This document shows, one piece after another, positions 45,460-56,400 of a stretch of DNA of 64,000 bases. Source of the stretch: Dryomyza anilis (Eukaryota > Arthropoda > Insecta > Diptera > Dryomyzidae); NCBI GenBank assembly GCA_951804985.1, contig OX638133.1:32823963-32887962 (forward strand), given 5' to 3'. Under the pieces are notes generated by a model. It made no database searches. It had not been told where the DNA came from and saw only the letters and a program-made list of their open reading frames with translations. Position numbers and translations under genes: made by a program. Position 1 is the first letter of the stretch. Each line of letters opens with the position of its first letter.

Positions 45460-46820
45460 TCCGGTGATCTGCGTGTAGTTTGTATACACTGAAGAGTTTT
45501 ATCACCATGAAATGGAAATTTGAGTTTTATCTAATTTTTATCAGAATAACTTATAAAACCACATTATTTGATGATAACATTTTTAATAAATAAAGTTTAC
45601 ATTAAAATAAAACTATAACAAAAAAAAACATGTAATCAGAAAACAGTTTCTTATTATTAAGAAAATGTTTACTGAAAATAGCGTACCCTGATTTAAAGTA
45701 CTTTATAAAGTAAATAATGATTTATCAAAAGACAAAAACAATTTTCTTATTAATAAAAAAATTATATTTTTTGAATATAATTCATACTTTGAGAATTTTA
45801 TTTCAAATGCCATATAAAATGGTCTTTACTTTACGTATTCTCACTGCTGCTCTCTTTAAAATTTAGTTTTTGTGTTGGTTTTGTTGTCTTATTTTTATTT
45901 TGTCATCATACATTTCATCATAATCTCCACAATTTTGCAATTATTTCTATTGAAACTATTGTCAACTATTATTATGTTGTGCTGCCGTCGCTTTTACTAC
46001 CCACTCGTCATATTATTTTGTTTTTCTTACAAACAACAATTGTTGTTTGTTTCTTAACAGCTTCTTGCAAATTATGTCTTAAGTTTTTTTCTTTTTTGTG
46101 ATAGTTTAATGCACAACCCAATGCTGCCTATCTATCTCTGCGTCAGTAGTTTTATTGTTTAGGCGCGCACTTGTGCACATGGCACTGGGGGATATGTTTC
46201 AAGTTATTACTCCAATTATTTTTTGTTTTTCTTTGTTATATATTTTATTTTTGTTGTATCTAAGCGCCTGCCTAATGATGTGGGTTGTAATACGAAAAGC
46301 AAAATATAAGGGGGCTTTGGTTGGTTTGCTTTTGGGACTACATAATGCATAAGTATTTTGTATTTAATATGAATTTTCTTAAAAGTCATGTTTAGCTTTA
46401 CGGCCTACTGTTTTATGTTTTGTGCACACATTACTAACTACGTTGCTTTTCAATTATTTTAGAAAGTTTTGACGAATAGGAAGTTGTCAAATGTTGACAG
46501 TTTTTTAAATCATGATAGTGCAAAGCCTACGAATGACTCATTTACGTTTAATGTTTATATAGTTCGCTTACAAAAAAAAGCATTAAATATCTACTATATC
46601 TAGTTCGAATATTATGTCCACTGTGTTACTAAATTCTGAGAGCATGTTAATCTTTCCAAGCACATATTAACTTTAATAATTCATTAACTTTAATAATCTA
46701 TAAACAATAGAAATCAGTATTTTCTTTCATAGAAAATCATATAAAAATCAAAAACCAAAATTGTATGACTTTCTCAAATATATATATAATAATATATCAT
46801 TGGGATCAATTCTTTAGTTA
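45460..46820. other. bl intron, gene-free
   Basis: AT-rich with some open frames (45872-46057, 46155-46352) rich in hydrophobic residues, as expected from T-rich DNA; no support as genes. Confidence 0.4.
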
Positions 46821-47400
46821 ATCGCATGAACTCAGGAAATTTATCACTGTGTTTAAATGATAAAGAAGAGCTCAGTTTAATTACCAAGGCGAAATATTCT
46901 CCATATTTAAATAAGATTCTCAAAAACAATCATTATTTGGGACGCTTGTCTATATTTTATGCATGATATGTTCATACAACAATTAAGAAAATGTGGAATA
47001 AATTAGAAATTAGTCATTTTTGTCGATTAGGCAACGAATGCAGTTTTCTGGAGAGCATGATTTTGAACGACACAAAGTTGAACGATAAAATTAAAAATTT
47101 ATCGCATGAACACAGGAATATTCTATCGCTGTGTTTAAGTGATGAAGAAGAGCTCAGTTGTATTTCACTAGTCGATTCTACATATTTGAATGATATTCTT
47201 AAAACTAATCATTTGGGACGCTATTTTCCAGTTCATGCGAGATATTTTGTGCAACAATTAAGAAAATGTGAAATAAGAAAATTAAGAAAATGGCGAAAAT
47301 TAGTCATTCTTGTTGATTAAGCAATGTCGAACGAAAAAGTCGAACGAAAAAAATAAATATTTATCGCATGAACTCTGGAATTCTATTGCTGGGTTTAAAT
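46820..47400 (+). repeat. Tandem coding-like repeat of about 265-277 bp
   Basis: The word ATCGCATGAAC(T/A)C(A/T)GGAA begins at about 46823, 47101 and 47362. Each unit reads, in one frame, LSLCL.D.EELS (first as LCLNDKEELSLI, next as LCLSDEEELSCI), then a (P/T)YLN.ILK.NH.LGR motif. The middle stretch is open for 109 residues (46991-47320). No family recognised. Either a decayed tandem exon duplication or a multicopy element ORF. Confidence 0.55.
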
Positions 47401-47580
47401 GTTGAATATCTTCTTTTTTCATCTGACCATTTGGCCATTAAGATCAAAGATCCCAATAACAATAAACTTATTTCTCCATACGAAAAGTTATTCAAAAGTA
47501 CAGGACATAATTCGAAAATTTTAAATAAAGGTTATAACGTAGTGTTTGATAATTACTTTCCACCCATAGATAATTATTAA
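47368..47580 (+). pseudogene. Fragment weakly resembling a piggyBac-type transposase
   Basis: A 70-residue frame ends GYNVVFDNYFPPIDNY, which resembles the piggyBac segment around a catalytic Asp (typically G-x-x-V-x-x-DN-(Y/F)-(Y/F)-T-S). Upstream residues do not obviously match. Could be coincidence. Confidence 0.25.
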
Positions 47581-47819
47581 ATTAACAAAAATCATACTGT
47601 AAAAAGTACAAAGATTCATAGATCATTTAGATTTTTTTGTACAATATTTTTATATACCGAATTTTCAATAAAATATAACAATTTGAATTTGGTGCAAAAT
47701 TTAATTTATATTCAGCCCTATCATGATTATTTTACGCTCGGAATAAAATTTTCTTTGAAAAATTATATTATTTCATTAAAAAAAATATTCAAGGGAAAAA
47801 CTATTCGTAAAAATATATA

Positions 47820-48270
47820 TTCATGAAGGCTGATTACAACGACATTTGCGCCCCGATCATGTATTTCCCGATGACAACGATATTGACTACAATTCGTTTG
47901 AATATCGGTTGAATATCGTGTGATTACAATTTTTGATTCATGTATCAAATGAGACGTTTTGAGAGTTTTTCGTTGCCACCATCCCTAGTAGAAATTTACC
48001 CTATTAGGGTAGACATGATCATGTCTAGATCATTGATCGAGTTTTGACAAGGAAAAAATTCCCCATCATGACCTTATTACAATTTCTACTAGGGATATAA
48101 ATTATATAAACAATGTAAAAAAAAAATAAATTTTTGTATATGAAAAATAGTTCGGACAACCAAAATATTGAACAAACGTTCGATTCAAAGATAGAAACGT
48201 ATGAAATACGTTATATCAATTTTAGACGAAGGGGACTGGAAACGAATCGTAGTCACACGACTGGCGTTTT
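47820..48270 (-). repeat. Dispersed repeat E, copy 3, interrupted by a MITE
   Basis: In reverse orientation it aligns with 4917-5015 and 5090-5165. The block order is conserved, and here the gap between blocks holds the 112-bp MITE at 47983-48094. The frame at 48134-48343 is part of it. Confidence 0.65.
47983..48094. mobile_element. 112-bp MITE with CCCTAGTAGAAATT termini
   Basis: CCCTAGTAGAAATTTACCC and the inverse end; the interior keeps GACATGATCATGTC-like palindromes of the 430-bp relative. An internally deleted version. Confidence 0.8.
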
Positions 48271-48319
48271 TGTATTTTTCTTTTCATCTTTGTATTTTAT
48301 TAAGGAACAGTTTTTGAGC

Positions 48320-48860
48320 TCCAGTTTTTCAGTCACATTTTGAATTCAAACACAGTTTAAACTAGTTGTAATTTCGTCCATAGTCAGCATAACGATTTGC
48401 TGCAGTTTAAATTAGGAATTATAGCCGTTTTAAAAATGTAAACAATTTTAAACTAAGTTTATAATAGTTGCACTGAAAATCTTTTCTGTCAAAAACATTG
48501 AGAGTTTAAACGTAGTTTAACCCACCGACATCAGTGGGTTAAACTAAGTTTAAACTACGTTTAAATTACGTTTAAACTACGTTTAAAGTTCACTGAAAAA
48601 CGCAATTCGAAGTTTAAACTAAGTTTAAACTACAAATAGAGTTTAACTACCACTGAAAAACTGAGCACAAATCACATTATCAAATTAAACTTAGTTTAAA
48701 TTAGTTGTGCTCGTCTATACGTCAACATAATACAAATATTTAAAATGTCATATTAACTGACTACTGCTTGTCTTTATATCAACCGTTCTAATTACGAACT
48801 TGAGACGTTTTAAAAATGTGAAAATGTTTAAACTAAGTTTAAACTTACACTGAAAAACTT
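48320..48860. repeat. Cluster of AAACTACGTTTAAACT palindromes (degraded 25443-family elements)
   Basis: CCAGTTTTTCAGTCACATTTTG at about 48322 and CCACTGAAAAACTGAGC at about 48650 look like the two ends of one copy. A second partial end (ACACTGAAAAACTTGA) is at 48846. Between them GTTTAAAC-type palindromes are densely repeated (48500-48640). Confidence 0.65.
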
Positions 48861-49930
48861 GATCTAAGTTTTATATATATTTTTTAAATATTTATAGCCA
48901 ATTTTCAGTAATAACATTTTCTTTTAATGGCATTTTAAATTTTCTTTTAATGGCATTTTAAATTTTCTTTTAAAAACAGTTTCTCAAATAAAAAAAGCAT
49001 TGTTAAAGTATTTGCATTATATCTTAAGTAGTTCTTTATGGAATTTTCCACTGTTATCGCTTTAAATAAAGCGTTTTCATTGAACTCAATTCGTTGGTTT
49101 TTTTGATGTACATTTAATTAAAACACTTGTACAGACAGCCCAGCAGCCAGTCGTCTATAAATATTTGAAATTCCAAATGTTTGTGTATATGTTTTTTCTG
49201 CAATGCTATGGGTTTTGTTTAAATGCAGGCTGCTGTGGTTGTTTGTAACTGAGACTATTACTTAAGTTTCAATTGGTTCGAGTGGCAGACTTGGTCAACA
49301 ACATTTTGTTGGCCGACGCCGATGCGTCTGAATGCCTTCCCCATGCTTTTTTGTTGAATATCAATTGAACAAAAATGTTTTTTTTTAATGGTTGTTAAAA
49401 TTCTATATATTTTATATTTGTTTGGTTGTTAAAAATGGTTGTTAATTATTTTAAGTCAAGACAAAAAGTAAAAATATAAAAACAATATTTAAATCGCATT
49501 TGTCAATCATGTTATATTTTTTTTTTGTTTAATCAAAAACAAATGCTTAAGCGTTACCATTTACAAAATGAAAATGTTTTTTTTTTTTTCAAAATAAGCA
49601 CAACCCACACTTGGCATGATCTACACTTAACAAAGACCGACCATGTCATTGGAATGTCAGTCCATCAATTGTCTGTGGTTACTACATTTTATTGTACGCC
49701 ACCTTTCGTCAATTGTTTTATATTTTAGCGCTTGAGTGGTGTGCAGCACCTCCACAGCAAATTCACATTAATCCAAATTAATAGAATCACTGCATTTGTT
49801 TTATAAATTGTATGAATTAAATTTTTTGGCGTCAAAGTTTTAATAAATATTAATATTTAAAGTATAATTATTAATTTTCCAACAACGTTTTTTTTTTTTA
49901 TTAATTTTGTATTTTTCCCCGATTCCTTTC
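48861..49930. other. bl intron, 3' part before the KH1 exons
   Basis: 49100-49760 is of normal complexity and may hold splicing or transcriptional control sequence; nothing specific recognised. Poly-T runs at 49512, 49578 and 49890 lead towards the acceptor. Confidence 0.4.
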
Positions 49931-49932
49931 AG

Positions 49933-50033
49933 AGAGAATGAAAATGAAGCGTGAAAACAATGATGATGGTCCACAACAAAACAAACGCGATCGTCGCAAC
50001 GACGATACCGTGCGTATTTTAATACCCAGCAAT
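49933..50033 (+). CDS. bl: bl coding exon 2: N-terminus and first strand of KH1
   Basis: bancal is the fly hnRNP K orthologue, a nuclear-cytoplasmic RNA-binding protein that contacts C-rich single-stranded RNA/DNA through three KH domains and acts in splicing, translation and transcription control. This exon follows acceptor TTCCTTTCAG and encodes a charged, basic/acidic N-terminus (Lys-Met-Lys-Arg-Glu-Asn-Asn-Asp-Asp-Gly) and TVRILIPSN, the first KH1 strand. Donor AAT|GTAAGTA in phase 0. With the 7-base first exon the in-window protein is 126 residues; the rest of KH2, KH3 and the Arg/Gly-rich middle expected for hnRNP K lie beyond the window. Confidence 0.95.
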
Positions 50034-50092
50034 GTAAGTAGAGTGCCTGATATTTATTTCTATAGTCAAATAATGTATGAAATTCTTTGCAG

Positions 50093-50149
50093 ATTGCCGG
50101 CGCTGTTATCGGAAAGGGTGGTCAACATATACAGAAAATGCGTTCTCAG
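50093..50149 (+). CDS. bl: bl coding exon 3: KH1 GxxG loop
   Basis: A 57-base, 19-codon exon after a 59-base intron. Encodes IAGAVIGKGGQHIQKMRSQ, the KH1 helix-GxxG-helix (Gly43-Lys-Gly-Gly46), which contacts the nucleic acid backbone. Acceptor TTCTTTGCAG, donor CAG|GTATAA, phase 0 on both sides, so skipping it would keep frame but destroy KH1 binding. Confidence 0.96.
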
Positions 50150-51477
50150 GTATAAATCGCATTTAAAGTTTAATTTTTTTTTATATTACAAAAAAAAAAT
50201 CAAAACCAATTGCAAGCTCCAGACAATATTGCAATTTTTCTTACCATTTCAAAACAAACCCAACCAAAAAATGTTAATTCAAAATATCCTTGCATCAAGC
50301 TCAAAACATTTCCATTTAGTATTTGTTGGTCTACTACAAACAAAAAGCGCTGACGTTTTGTGTCCCATTCGTAGAATTTTCAATGTTACAGTTTAATTAG
50401 TCGTCAACTTCATTCAGTTAATAGTTTTTTTTTATAATGCCAACTTTTAAGCGCGTTTCGAATCGTTTTGCAACACGCTGTTGTTGTTTCTTCTCCAATT
50501 TATTAACCTTGCCTTATGCTAAACTAATCAAAAAAGCTTCTTTTTTTTACTTACCACAAAAACCATTAATTCAAATATAACAACTTTAGTTTACTACGCC
50601 ATCTACTACCGCCCAACTTTAATTTAACATTATTCTTTTTATCAACAATGTGTAGGAGCTCTGCTTTATTTACCAAATAATATTAAAACAACCAAAAACT
50701 TAAAATATAGCAATTAACTTAAATGAAATTTTTCTTCTTCTCTCACCCCCATGTGTATAAAAAAAAACCACAATATCTCTCTATGTAACCGATAACCGAA
50801 ACTAAAATCGAAACCATAAACATAACGTTGAAACGTTTCTTCTTCTTCAACTGTTGTCGTCGTCGTCGTCAAACGATCGATTGATCTGCTCTGATCTGTG
50901 CCACCAACCACGACCACACCACCAACCAAAACACCATCGATCGATTGATATATTGTGCCACCGACTGACCAAACAACACCACCACCACCAACATAAATGT
51001 CCGCCTGCCCGCCCATGTGCCCGACGCGTCGCGACCGCCTGCCTGCCTGTGATTGTGTGTGCGATATATATACCTGTTACTCGAATAACTCAACCGGCCC
51101 GGCCCTGATTCTGCTCCACGAATCAAACCTACGACCACCAACCAACCACCACGTTATTGCGACCACCAACATGTTTTGCAAATATAAAACTTTGCCATAA
51201 ACAAAAAACTACGTGTCCAATTTGTGATTTTGTTTTAAATTTAATTTAAACAAATATTAATTTTATTTAAATAAAATAATCGATAAAAAAACAATCACTT
51301 GCTGCTGCTCCTGTGTCTATGTCTTCAACTGCGTACCACCAATATATATATTAAAAATATATATATGTATGAAACACTTTTGTTGTTTTAATCAAATCGA
51401 CCAAAAATCAATCAAAAAATGACCAACTGAACCAAAAACTGTACCACCAACCAACCACCATCATCTGAATAATGCAG
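50150..51477 (+). other. bl intron with C-rich island
   Basis: At about 50850-51180 the sense strand is exceptionally C-rich for this genome (ACCACCAACCA-type repeats, CCGCCTGCCCGCCCATGTGCC). Such sequence is the known ligand type of hnRNP K. Open frames here on both strands are by-products of this composition. Confidence 0.7.
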
Positions 51478-51521
51478 TATAAAGCCACTGTATCTGTCGA
51501 CGATTGCCAAGGCCCCGAACG
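51478..51521 (+). CDS. bl: bl coding exon 4: second KH1 strand
   Basis: A 44-base exon: YKATVSVDDCQGPER with the Arg codon split (CG|C). Acceptor AATAATGCAG, donor CG|GTAAAC. Encodes the second KH1 strand and the variable loop. Confidence 0.94.
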
Positions 51522-52039
51522 GTAAACACATTTTCTTAATTCGTTTTTCTTTTTGTATCTTAATCTCTCATTTTAGTTTTATTAATTACAGTATTTTTTA
51601 ATTTGTTTTATTATTATATAAAACAACAACATACTATATTTGTTTAACTTTAGTTCTTTGTTCTACCATATACTATACATATATTATATATTTGCATCCT
51701 AATTAATCTCTATATATTTTTTTTTCATCTTTATTTTTTTTTTAATTATATTAATTATTAAGCCAGGAGATGATTGATTTATCTATAGTTTAATTACTCT
51801 CTTATACTCCTCTATCTATCAATGTCTGCTCTTGTTTTTCCACTCTCTCTCTCTATCGCTCTTGATCAATGTATATACAAAATATTATATATGACAGTGT
51901 CGTCATGTATTAAGTGCCACGAACATCACAAGATAAAATACAAAAATCCATGAAACTACCATGAACAAATACCTTATTATTCGCTATAAAGGTGGAATAA
52001 ATTTGAATAATTTTATTAAATTCAGTAACATTTTTACAT

Positions 52040-52900
52040 TTAAAACACTTCAGAAACTCAGACTTGAGATTGACTTGAGAAATAATTGAGATTGAATTGA
52101 TATTGATTTGAGTTAGGCTTGAGATAGACGTGAGATAGAGTAGAGATTTATGGCGAAAGAATGTAAAAAAAATAGATATAAAACGGAAATTGCTCTATGA
52201 AAGAATTGAATGCTTCAGATAGAATTGATTTGGACTTAAAAAATAGTTCACAAATTTAGACTTGAGAAATTAAAGTGAAACTGATGTGTGAGAGATTTGA
52301 GATTGACTTGAAACATGATATAGACTTTCGATAAACTTAAGTTTTGTTTGAACTTGACTTGTAAATAATATCGAATTTACTTTAGATTGACTTTCTACTT
52401 TTTATTAGCACTTAAAATTAAATTAGTGTAAAATCTAAATTCTGAATTAACATGGTATTGACTTGAGATATACCTGAGATAGACTGCAGATAAAGTAAAG
52501 TCAGTAAAATTGATGGATTCAGCTAGAATCGAGATTGATTAGATATTAAATGGGATATGAACTTGAGTTAGGCAGCCTTGAGAATGACTGTAGCTTGACA
52601 TCAGTTAGATTTCCCATAGGCTTAAGATAGAATCGATTTGGACTTAAGATTAAATGAAATTCGCTTGATATGAGGAGTGCATATACTGGAGATTAACTTG
52701 AGAAGAACATGAGATAATTACAACTAACATCTCTAATAAAATTGCAATTAAAGTTTAGATATTCAAGTTAATTCCGAGATTGACTGAAGATAAACCAGAG
52801 TTTAACTGAAGTTATATTTGAGATATACTGGCGATAGTATACTTTATATAGAATCGAGATGAACTTAAGATTGACTGAAGATTTCACTTTAAATGAATTT
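52040..52900 (+). repeat. Minisatellite block 1, unit about ACTTGAGATTG
   Basis: GACTTGAGATTGACTTGAGA and variants (TTGAGATAGAC, CTTAAGATAGA, CTGGAGATTAA) recur every 10-12 bases with much divergence. Same motif as blocks at 54840-55740 and 56110-56400. Confidence 0.8.
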
Positions 52901-52932
52901 TAAGTTAATCGAAATATATATATATATATATG

Positions 52933-53143
52933 CACTCAGAAAAAACATGCCATAAAATTAATAGTTTTTACTATTAAAATTACTCAATAGGATATTTGTC
53001 CGATAAACTATTTAGTCAATCCTATTAAATACTACAAAATACTATAAAATTTATTTGAGTTTGTATGAAAATATTTATTATTTGTATACTATTAAATCAA
53101 TAATTGTCATATTAACAAATTTTAATGGGATTTTCTGAGTGTA
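52933..53143. mobile_element. Short MITE of the CACTCAGAAAAAA family
   Basis: CACTCAGAAAAAACATGCC at the left and TTTTCTGAGTG at the right. The interior has inverted ATTAATAG/CTATTAA words, as in elements A and B at 5407-7139. 211 bp. Confidence 0.75.
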
Positions 53144-54377
53144 TTTTTTTAATATGACAAAAATTAAATGAAATATATGTATTATAATGCGACTAAATAA
53201 TTTAAAAAAAAAAAATGCCAGCAATTAAAAATATTCAAAATTTAATTCCGTTCTTTATAGCGCTTTTCAAACTCTTCATTCTAAAGGTCTTCTTTTCAAT
53301 ATTTTAAAACTTATTTTCAAAAGCGCACACATTCACATTAACTCTTTAGACTGCTCCAAAATATAAAGTCGTCTTCTTTATACCTTTTGCTAAAAAGTGT
53401 GCAAAACAAAGACTATTTACCACAAAAGAAAAACCGTCCATAATAAAGCCCCCAGTATAATCAATTATTAAGTAATTATTAAATACTACAACAGTGGAGA
53501 GTAGCGTCATTTTGTATTATGCCATAACTCATCATGTGTAATGTACACTTAATTGTTAATTGTTTGTCGTCGTCTTTTATTTTATTTTTTTTTTGTCCAA
53601 ATTCTAGCATAAACTATTATTTTCTTTATATTATAAAATAATTTATATTGGATTTTACCATGGCCGCCGCCGCTAATAATAAACTTAAGGTCTATTATTG
53701 TTGTACACTGAACACTGCTAATCCAAGTAATATGGGCTCTTACGCACAACTTTGGCCTCATTGAACATTTTAACATTATCATCAGCAGATTAACAATAAC
53801 ATTCGCTAAATGCAGCTGTAATTCTTAACATTGTCTTTTAATTTTGTTTTTGTTGTCTCATATGTTTTTGTTTAGAATTTAACTTTTAATTAATTAATTT
53901 ATTTAACAAAAAATAACCAAACTCTAACTCTTAACCAACCAAAACCATATACCACATACATAGTTTATGTCGTCTAGTCATAGTGTTAGTTAAAACAAAT
54001 AAAATATTTCATTTTAATTTCATTTAAAAAAAAATACAAAGAATTATTTAAAGAATATATGGCCGTAATATTGTTTTTGTGTAAATTTCCTTTATACCTC
54101 TTACACCTATACCAAGCTACTACTACCTACATATTTTGTACCTTACCCAACAGCGACTTGGTGACAATTTTTCTATTTGCCATTATTCAAAATTGATTGC
54201 ACGCCAAAGTCAAGTCTGTCTGCTCTCTATTATATACTATTGTACTTGCATTTGAATAAATCAAATCGAATATCAATTTATATATATTGTATTCTATTAC
54301 ATTTCGATGCTATACAAACATTTTAATATTTTCTTTTTCTTCTTCTTCTTCTTGTTTATTTATATTCATTTATGCAG

Positions 54378-54450
54378 CACCATACTGATTTCATCCGATT
54401 TGGAATCAACATTGAAAATCATCACCGAAATGTTGAAATATTTTGAAGAG
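54378..54450 (+). CDS. bl: bl coding exon 5: C-terminal helix of KH1
   Basis: 73 bases; the first completes Arg70, followed by 24 codons (TILISSDLESTLKIITEMLK and YFEE), the third KH1 strand and C-terminal helix. Acceptor TTTATGCAG, donor GAG|GTAAGT, phase 0. Closes KH1 at about residue 94. Confidence 0.95.
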
Positions 54451-54549
54451 GTAAGTTTTGTGTTCTTTTTTTTTATTTTTTTTTTTAATGTGATTTGTGA
54501 AATTTATTAAATCTGTTTCGTTTCTTCATCTTTATAATAAAAACTAAAG

Positions 54550-54645
54550 CGCGATGATGAAATCGATGTGCGTCTCTTGATACATCAGAGTTTGGCTGGC
54601 TGCGTTATTGGCAAGGGCGGCCAGAAGATCAAGGAAATTCGTGAT
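54550..54645 (+). CDS. bl: bl coding exon 6: start of KH2
   Basis: 32 codons: RDDEIDVRLLIHQSLAGCVI followed by the second GxxG loop GKGG (Gly115-Gly118) and QKIKEIRD. Acceptor AAACTAAAG lacks a strong pyrimidine tract, but poly-T precedes it in the intron; donor GAT|GTGAGT. The remaining KH2 exon (family knowledge: an RIGCRFLK-like start) was not found before 64000. Confidence 0.96.
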
Positions 54646-54839
54646 GTGAGTATAATACCAATTAATAGTTTTTAAATGGGAAACAAGAAAGTTTTGTATT
54701 AATTAAAAATGTATTTTTGGACATTGCTATTGATGGAAACGGAACAAATGAATTGAAATCGAAGCATAAAATGCAAAAATTTAAGATCAAAATTTGTTTG
54801 AATATAAATCGTGTTAGAAAATTACTTAAATCAAGTTTA

Positions 54840-55740
54840 AAATTGAGTATGACTTGAGATTGGATTGAGTTTCAACTTAGATTCACTAGAGATTCATTTG
54901 AGGTACTCTAATCAGACTTCAGATGAACATGAAATTCTCTGGAGATGAACCTGAGATACATACTTAGTATTACTGGAGGTGAATAGTCTTACGTAAGACA
55001 TATATACATACATACATACATACATACATACATACATACTTGTGACGGTCTTGGGATAAACCTGAGATTGACTTGAGATAGTCTTCAGGTTTAAGCAATT
55101 TTGAAATATAAATTTTTGAATATAAATCATATTTAGAAACATAGATGAATTCAGTTTGAAATTATTTTTGCTTTGAGATTGGCCTCAGATTGACTGGAGA
55201 TTAACTGGATATATACTTTAGATGAATATCAGATGAACTTGAAATTCATACTTCGAATAGACTTACGATAGTCTTCGGACAGTTGAACCTGAGATTGCAT
55301 TAAGATAATTTTCAGGTTGTAGCATAAATTGTAAAATTTTTAAATATAAATATGTTTGATCATATTAGCAAAGTAGTTACAAATTTGTCTTGAAATTGCC
55401 TTGAGACAGACTGTAGATCAATATAAGATAGTCTGGAGATGATACTTGTAATAGACCTGTGATTGGCTTGAGAATAATCTGAGATTAACCTCAGATAGGC
55501 TTCAGGTTGACTGAGATTAGTTGTTGATTTATTTGAGATTGCCATGAAGTTAACTTGGGATAGCCTGCAGATTAAATTCAGCTGTTTTATTTGAGTCTTG
55601 AGATAGGGTGTTACATATAGACTTGAGGTAGACTTAGTGTAGATTTATGGTAAACTTAAGTTAGACTTGAGATAGACTATATAGACTTGTGATATAATTG
55701 CGTAGTCTTGAGAGTTATTTAAGATAGACTGGAGATATAC
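54840..55740 (+). repeat. Minisatellite block 2, unit about ACTTGAGATTG
   Basis: Same degenerate 10-12 base motif as block 1, starting 200 bases after exon 6. Interrupted at 55003-55038 by a clean (ACAT)n microsatellite. Confidence 0.8.
55003..55038 (+). repeat. (ACAT)n microsatellite
   Basis: About nine perfect ACAT units inside minisatellite block 2; likely length-polymorphic. Confidence 0.9.
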
Positions 55741-55745
55741 TTGAG

Positions 55746-56115
55746 ACACCATTTATAAACCAAACTCTGAACCTTTTATTAAACATGTTCTCAACCAATA
55801 CTTTAATATTCTAATATACTGTGTGACTCATAATAACTGTCAGTAAAGTAATCATTTAGTTAATTGTTTTACGACCTCTTTTAATTATTTTAAGATATTG
55901 TCTTAACGTGCTCAAGGTCCAGTTGGTACAATTATTTGTTGGTACAAAACACCCAAAACACCCGACTGGACCTTGAACACGTTAAGACAATATCTTAAAA
56001 TAATCAAAAGAGATCGTAAAACAAAATCAATTAATTGTTAACGCAGTGCACGGCGTTTAAAATCTAAAGGATTTTTATATTTTTAAAAATAATAAAAAAA
56101 CCTTTTTTTTATGCA
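55746..56115. repeat. Composite repeat copy 1: transposon left end plus 165-bp fold-back
   Basis: Matches 59105-59570 from TTTATAAACCAAACTCTG through the GTGACTCATAATAACTGTC terminus, a large palindrome (55863-56027, arms GTTTTACGACCTCTTTT to CTCAAGGTCCAG) and on to AAAGTGCAGCCT. It lacks about 120 bases present in copy 2 and stops in minisatellite block 3, so it is a truncated duplicate. Confidence 0.75.
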
Positions 56116-56400
56116 AAGTGCAGCCTTGAGACACTCTTGAGATATATTTGGGATATAATTGAGATATAATTGAGATATAATTGAGATATGCTTGAAATAT
56201 ACTTGAGATATGCATGAAATATACTTGAGACATACTTAGATTTACTTGAGATATACTTGAGATATGCTGGAGATATGCTTGAAATATACTTAAGATATAC
56301 ATCAAATAACCTCAAGTGGAACTTGATATACACTTGAGATATGCTTGAGGTACACTTGCGATATACTTGAGATATACTTGAGATATACTTGAGATATATA
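56110..56400 (+). repeat. Minisatellite block 3, unit TTGAGATATAC (11 bp)
   Basis: The most regular of the three blocks: consecutive TTGAGATATAC units at 56365-56395 and close variants from 56130. The minus-strand frames here (Tyr-Leu-Lys-Tyr-Ile-Ser repeats) are translation of the repeat. Confidence 0.88.

Larger units (their letters stand above)
24179..49932 (+). other. Giant bl intron (25.8 kb)
   Basis: From donor GTAAGT at 24179 to acceptor TTCCTTTCAG at 49931-49932. It is filled with transposons and minisatellites listed separately; no further exon of bl and no nested gene could be supported. Confidence 0.6.
51522..54377 (+). other. bl intron, 2.86 kb
   Basis: Contains minisatellite block 1 (52040-52900) and a MITE (52933-53143). 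53250-54300 shows no repeat or exon; pyrimidine runs at 54330-54350 precede the acceptor. Confidence 0.7.

Noticed and set aside
49938..50396. Plus-strand open frame of 152 codons read as one protein
   Set aside because: Only 49938-50033 is exon. The frame runs through a consensus donor into the intron, and the KH1 GxxG exon at 50093-50149 is read in another frame.
50714..51200. Several overlapping open frames on both strands, some Gly/Val-rich
   Set aside because: By-products of the ACC-repeat composition in a bl intron; no splice support or domains.
56075..56333. Repetitive Tyr-Ile-Ser protein on the minus strand
   Set aside because: Direct translation of the 11-bp minisatellite; it lies in an intron and has no start context of note.
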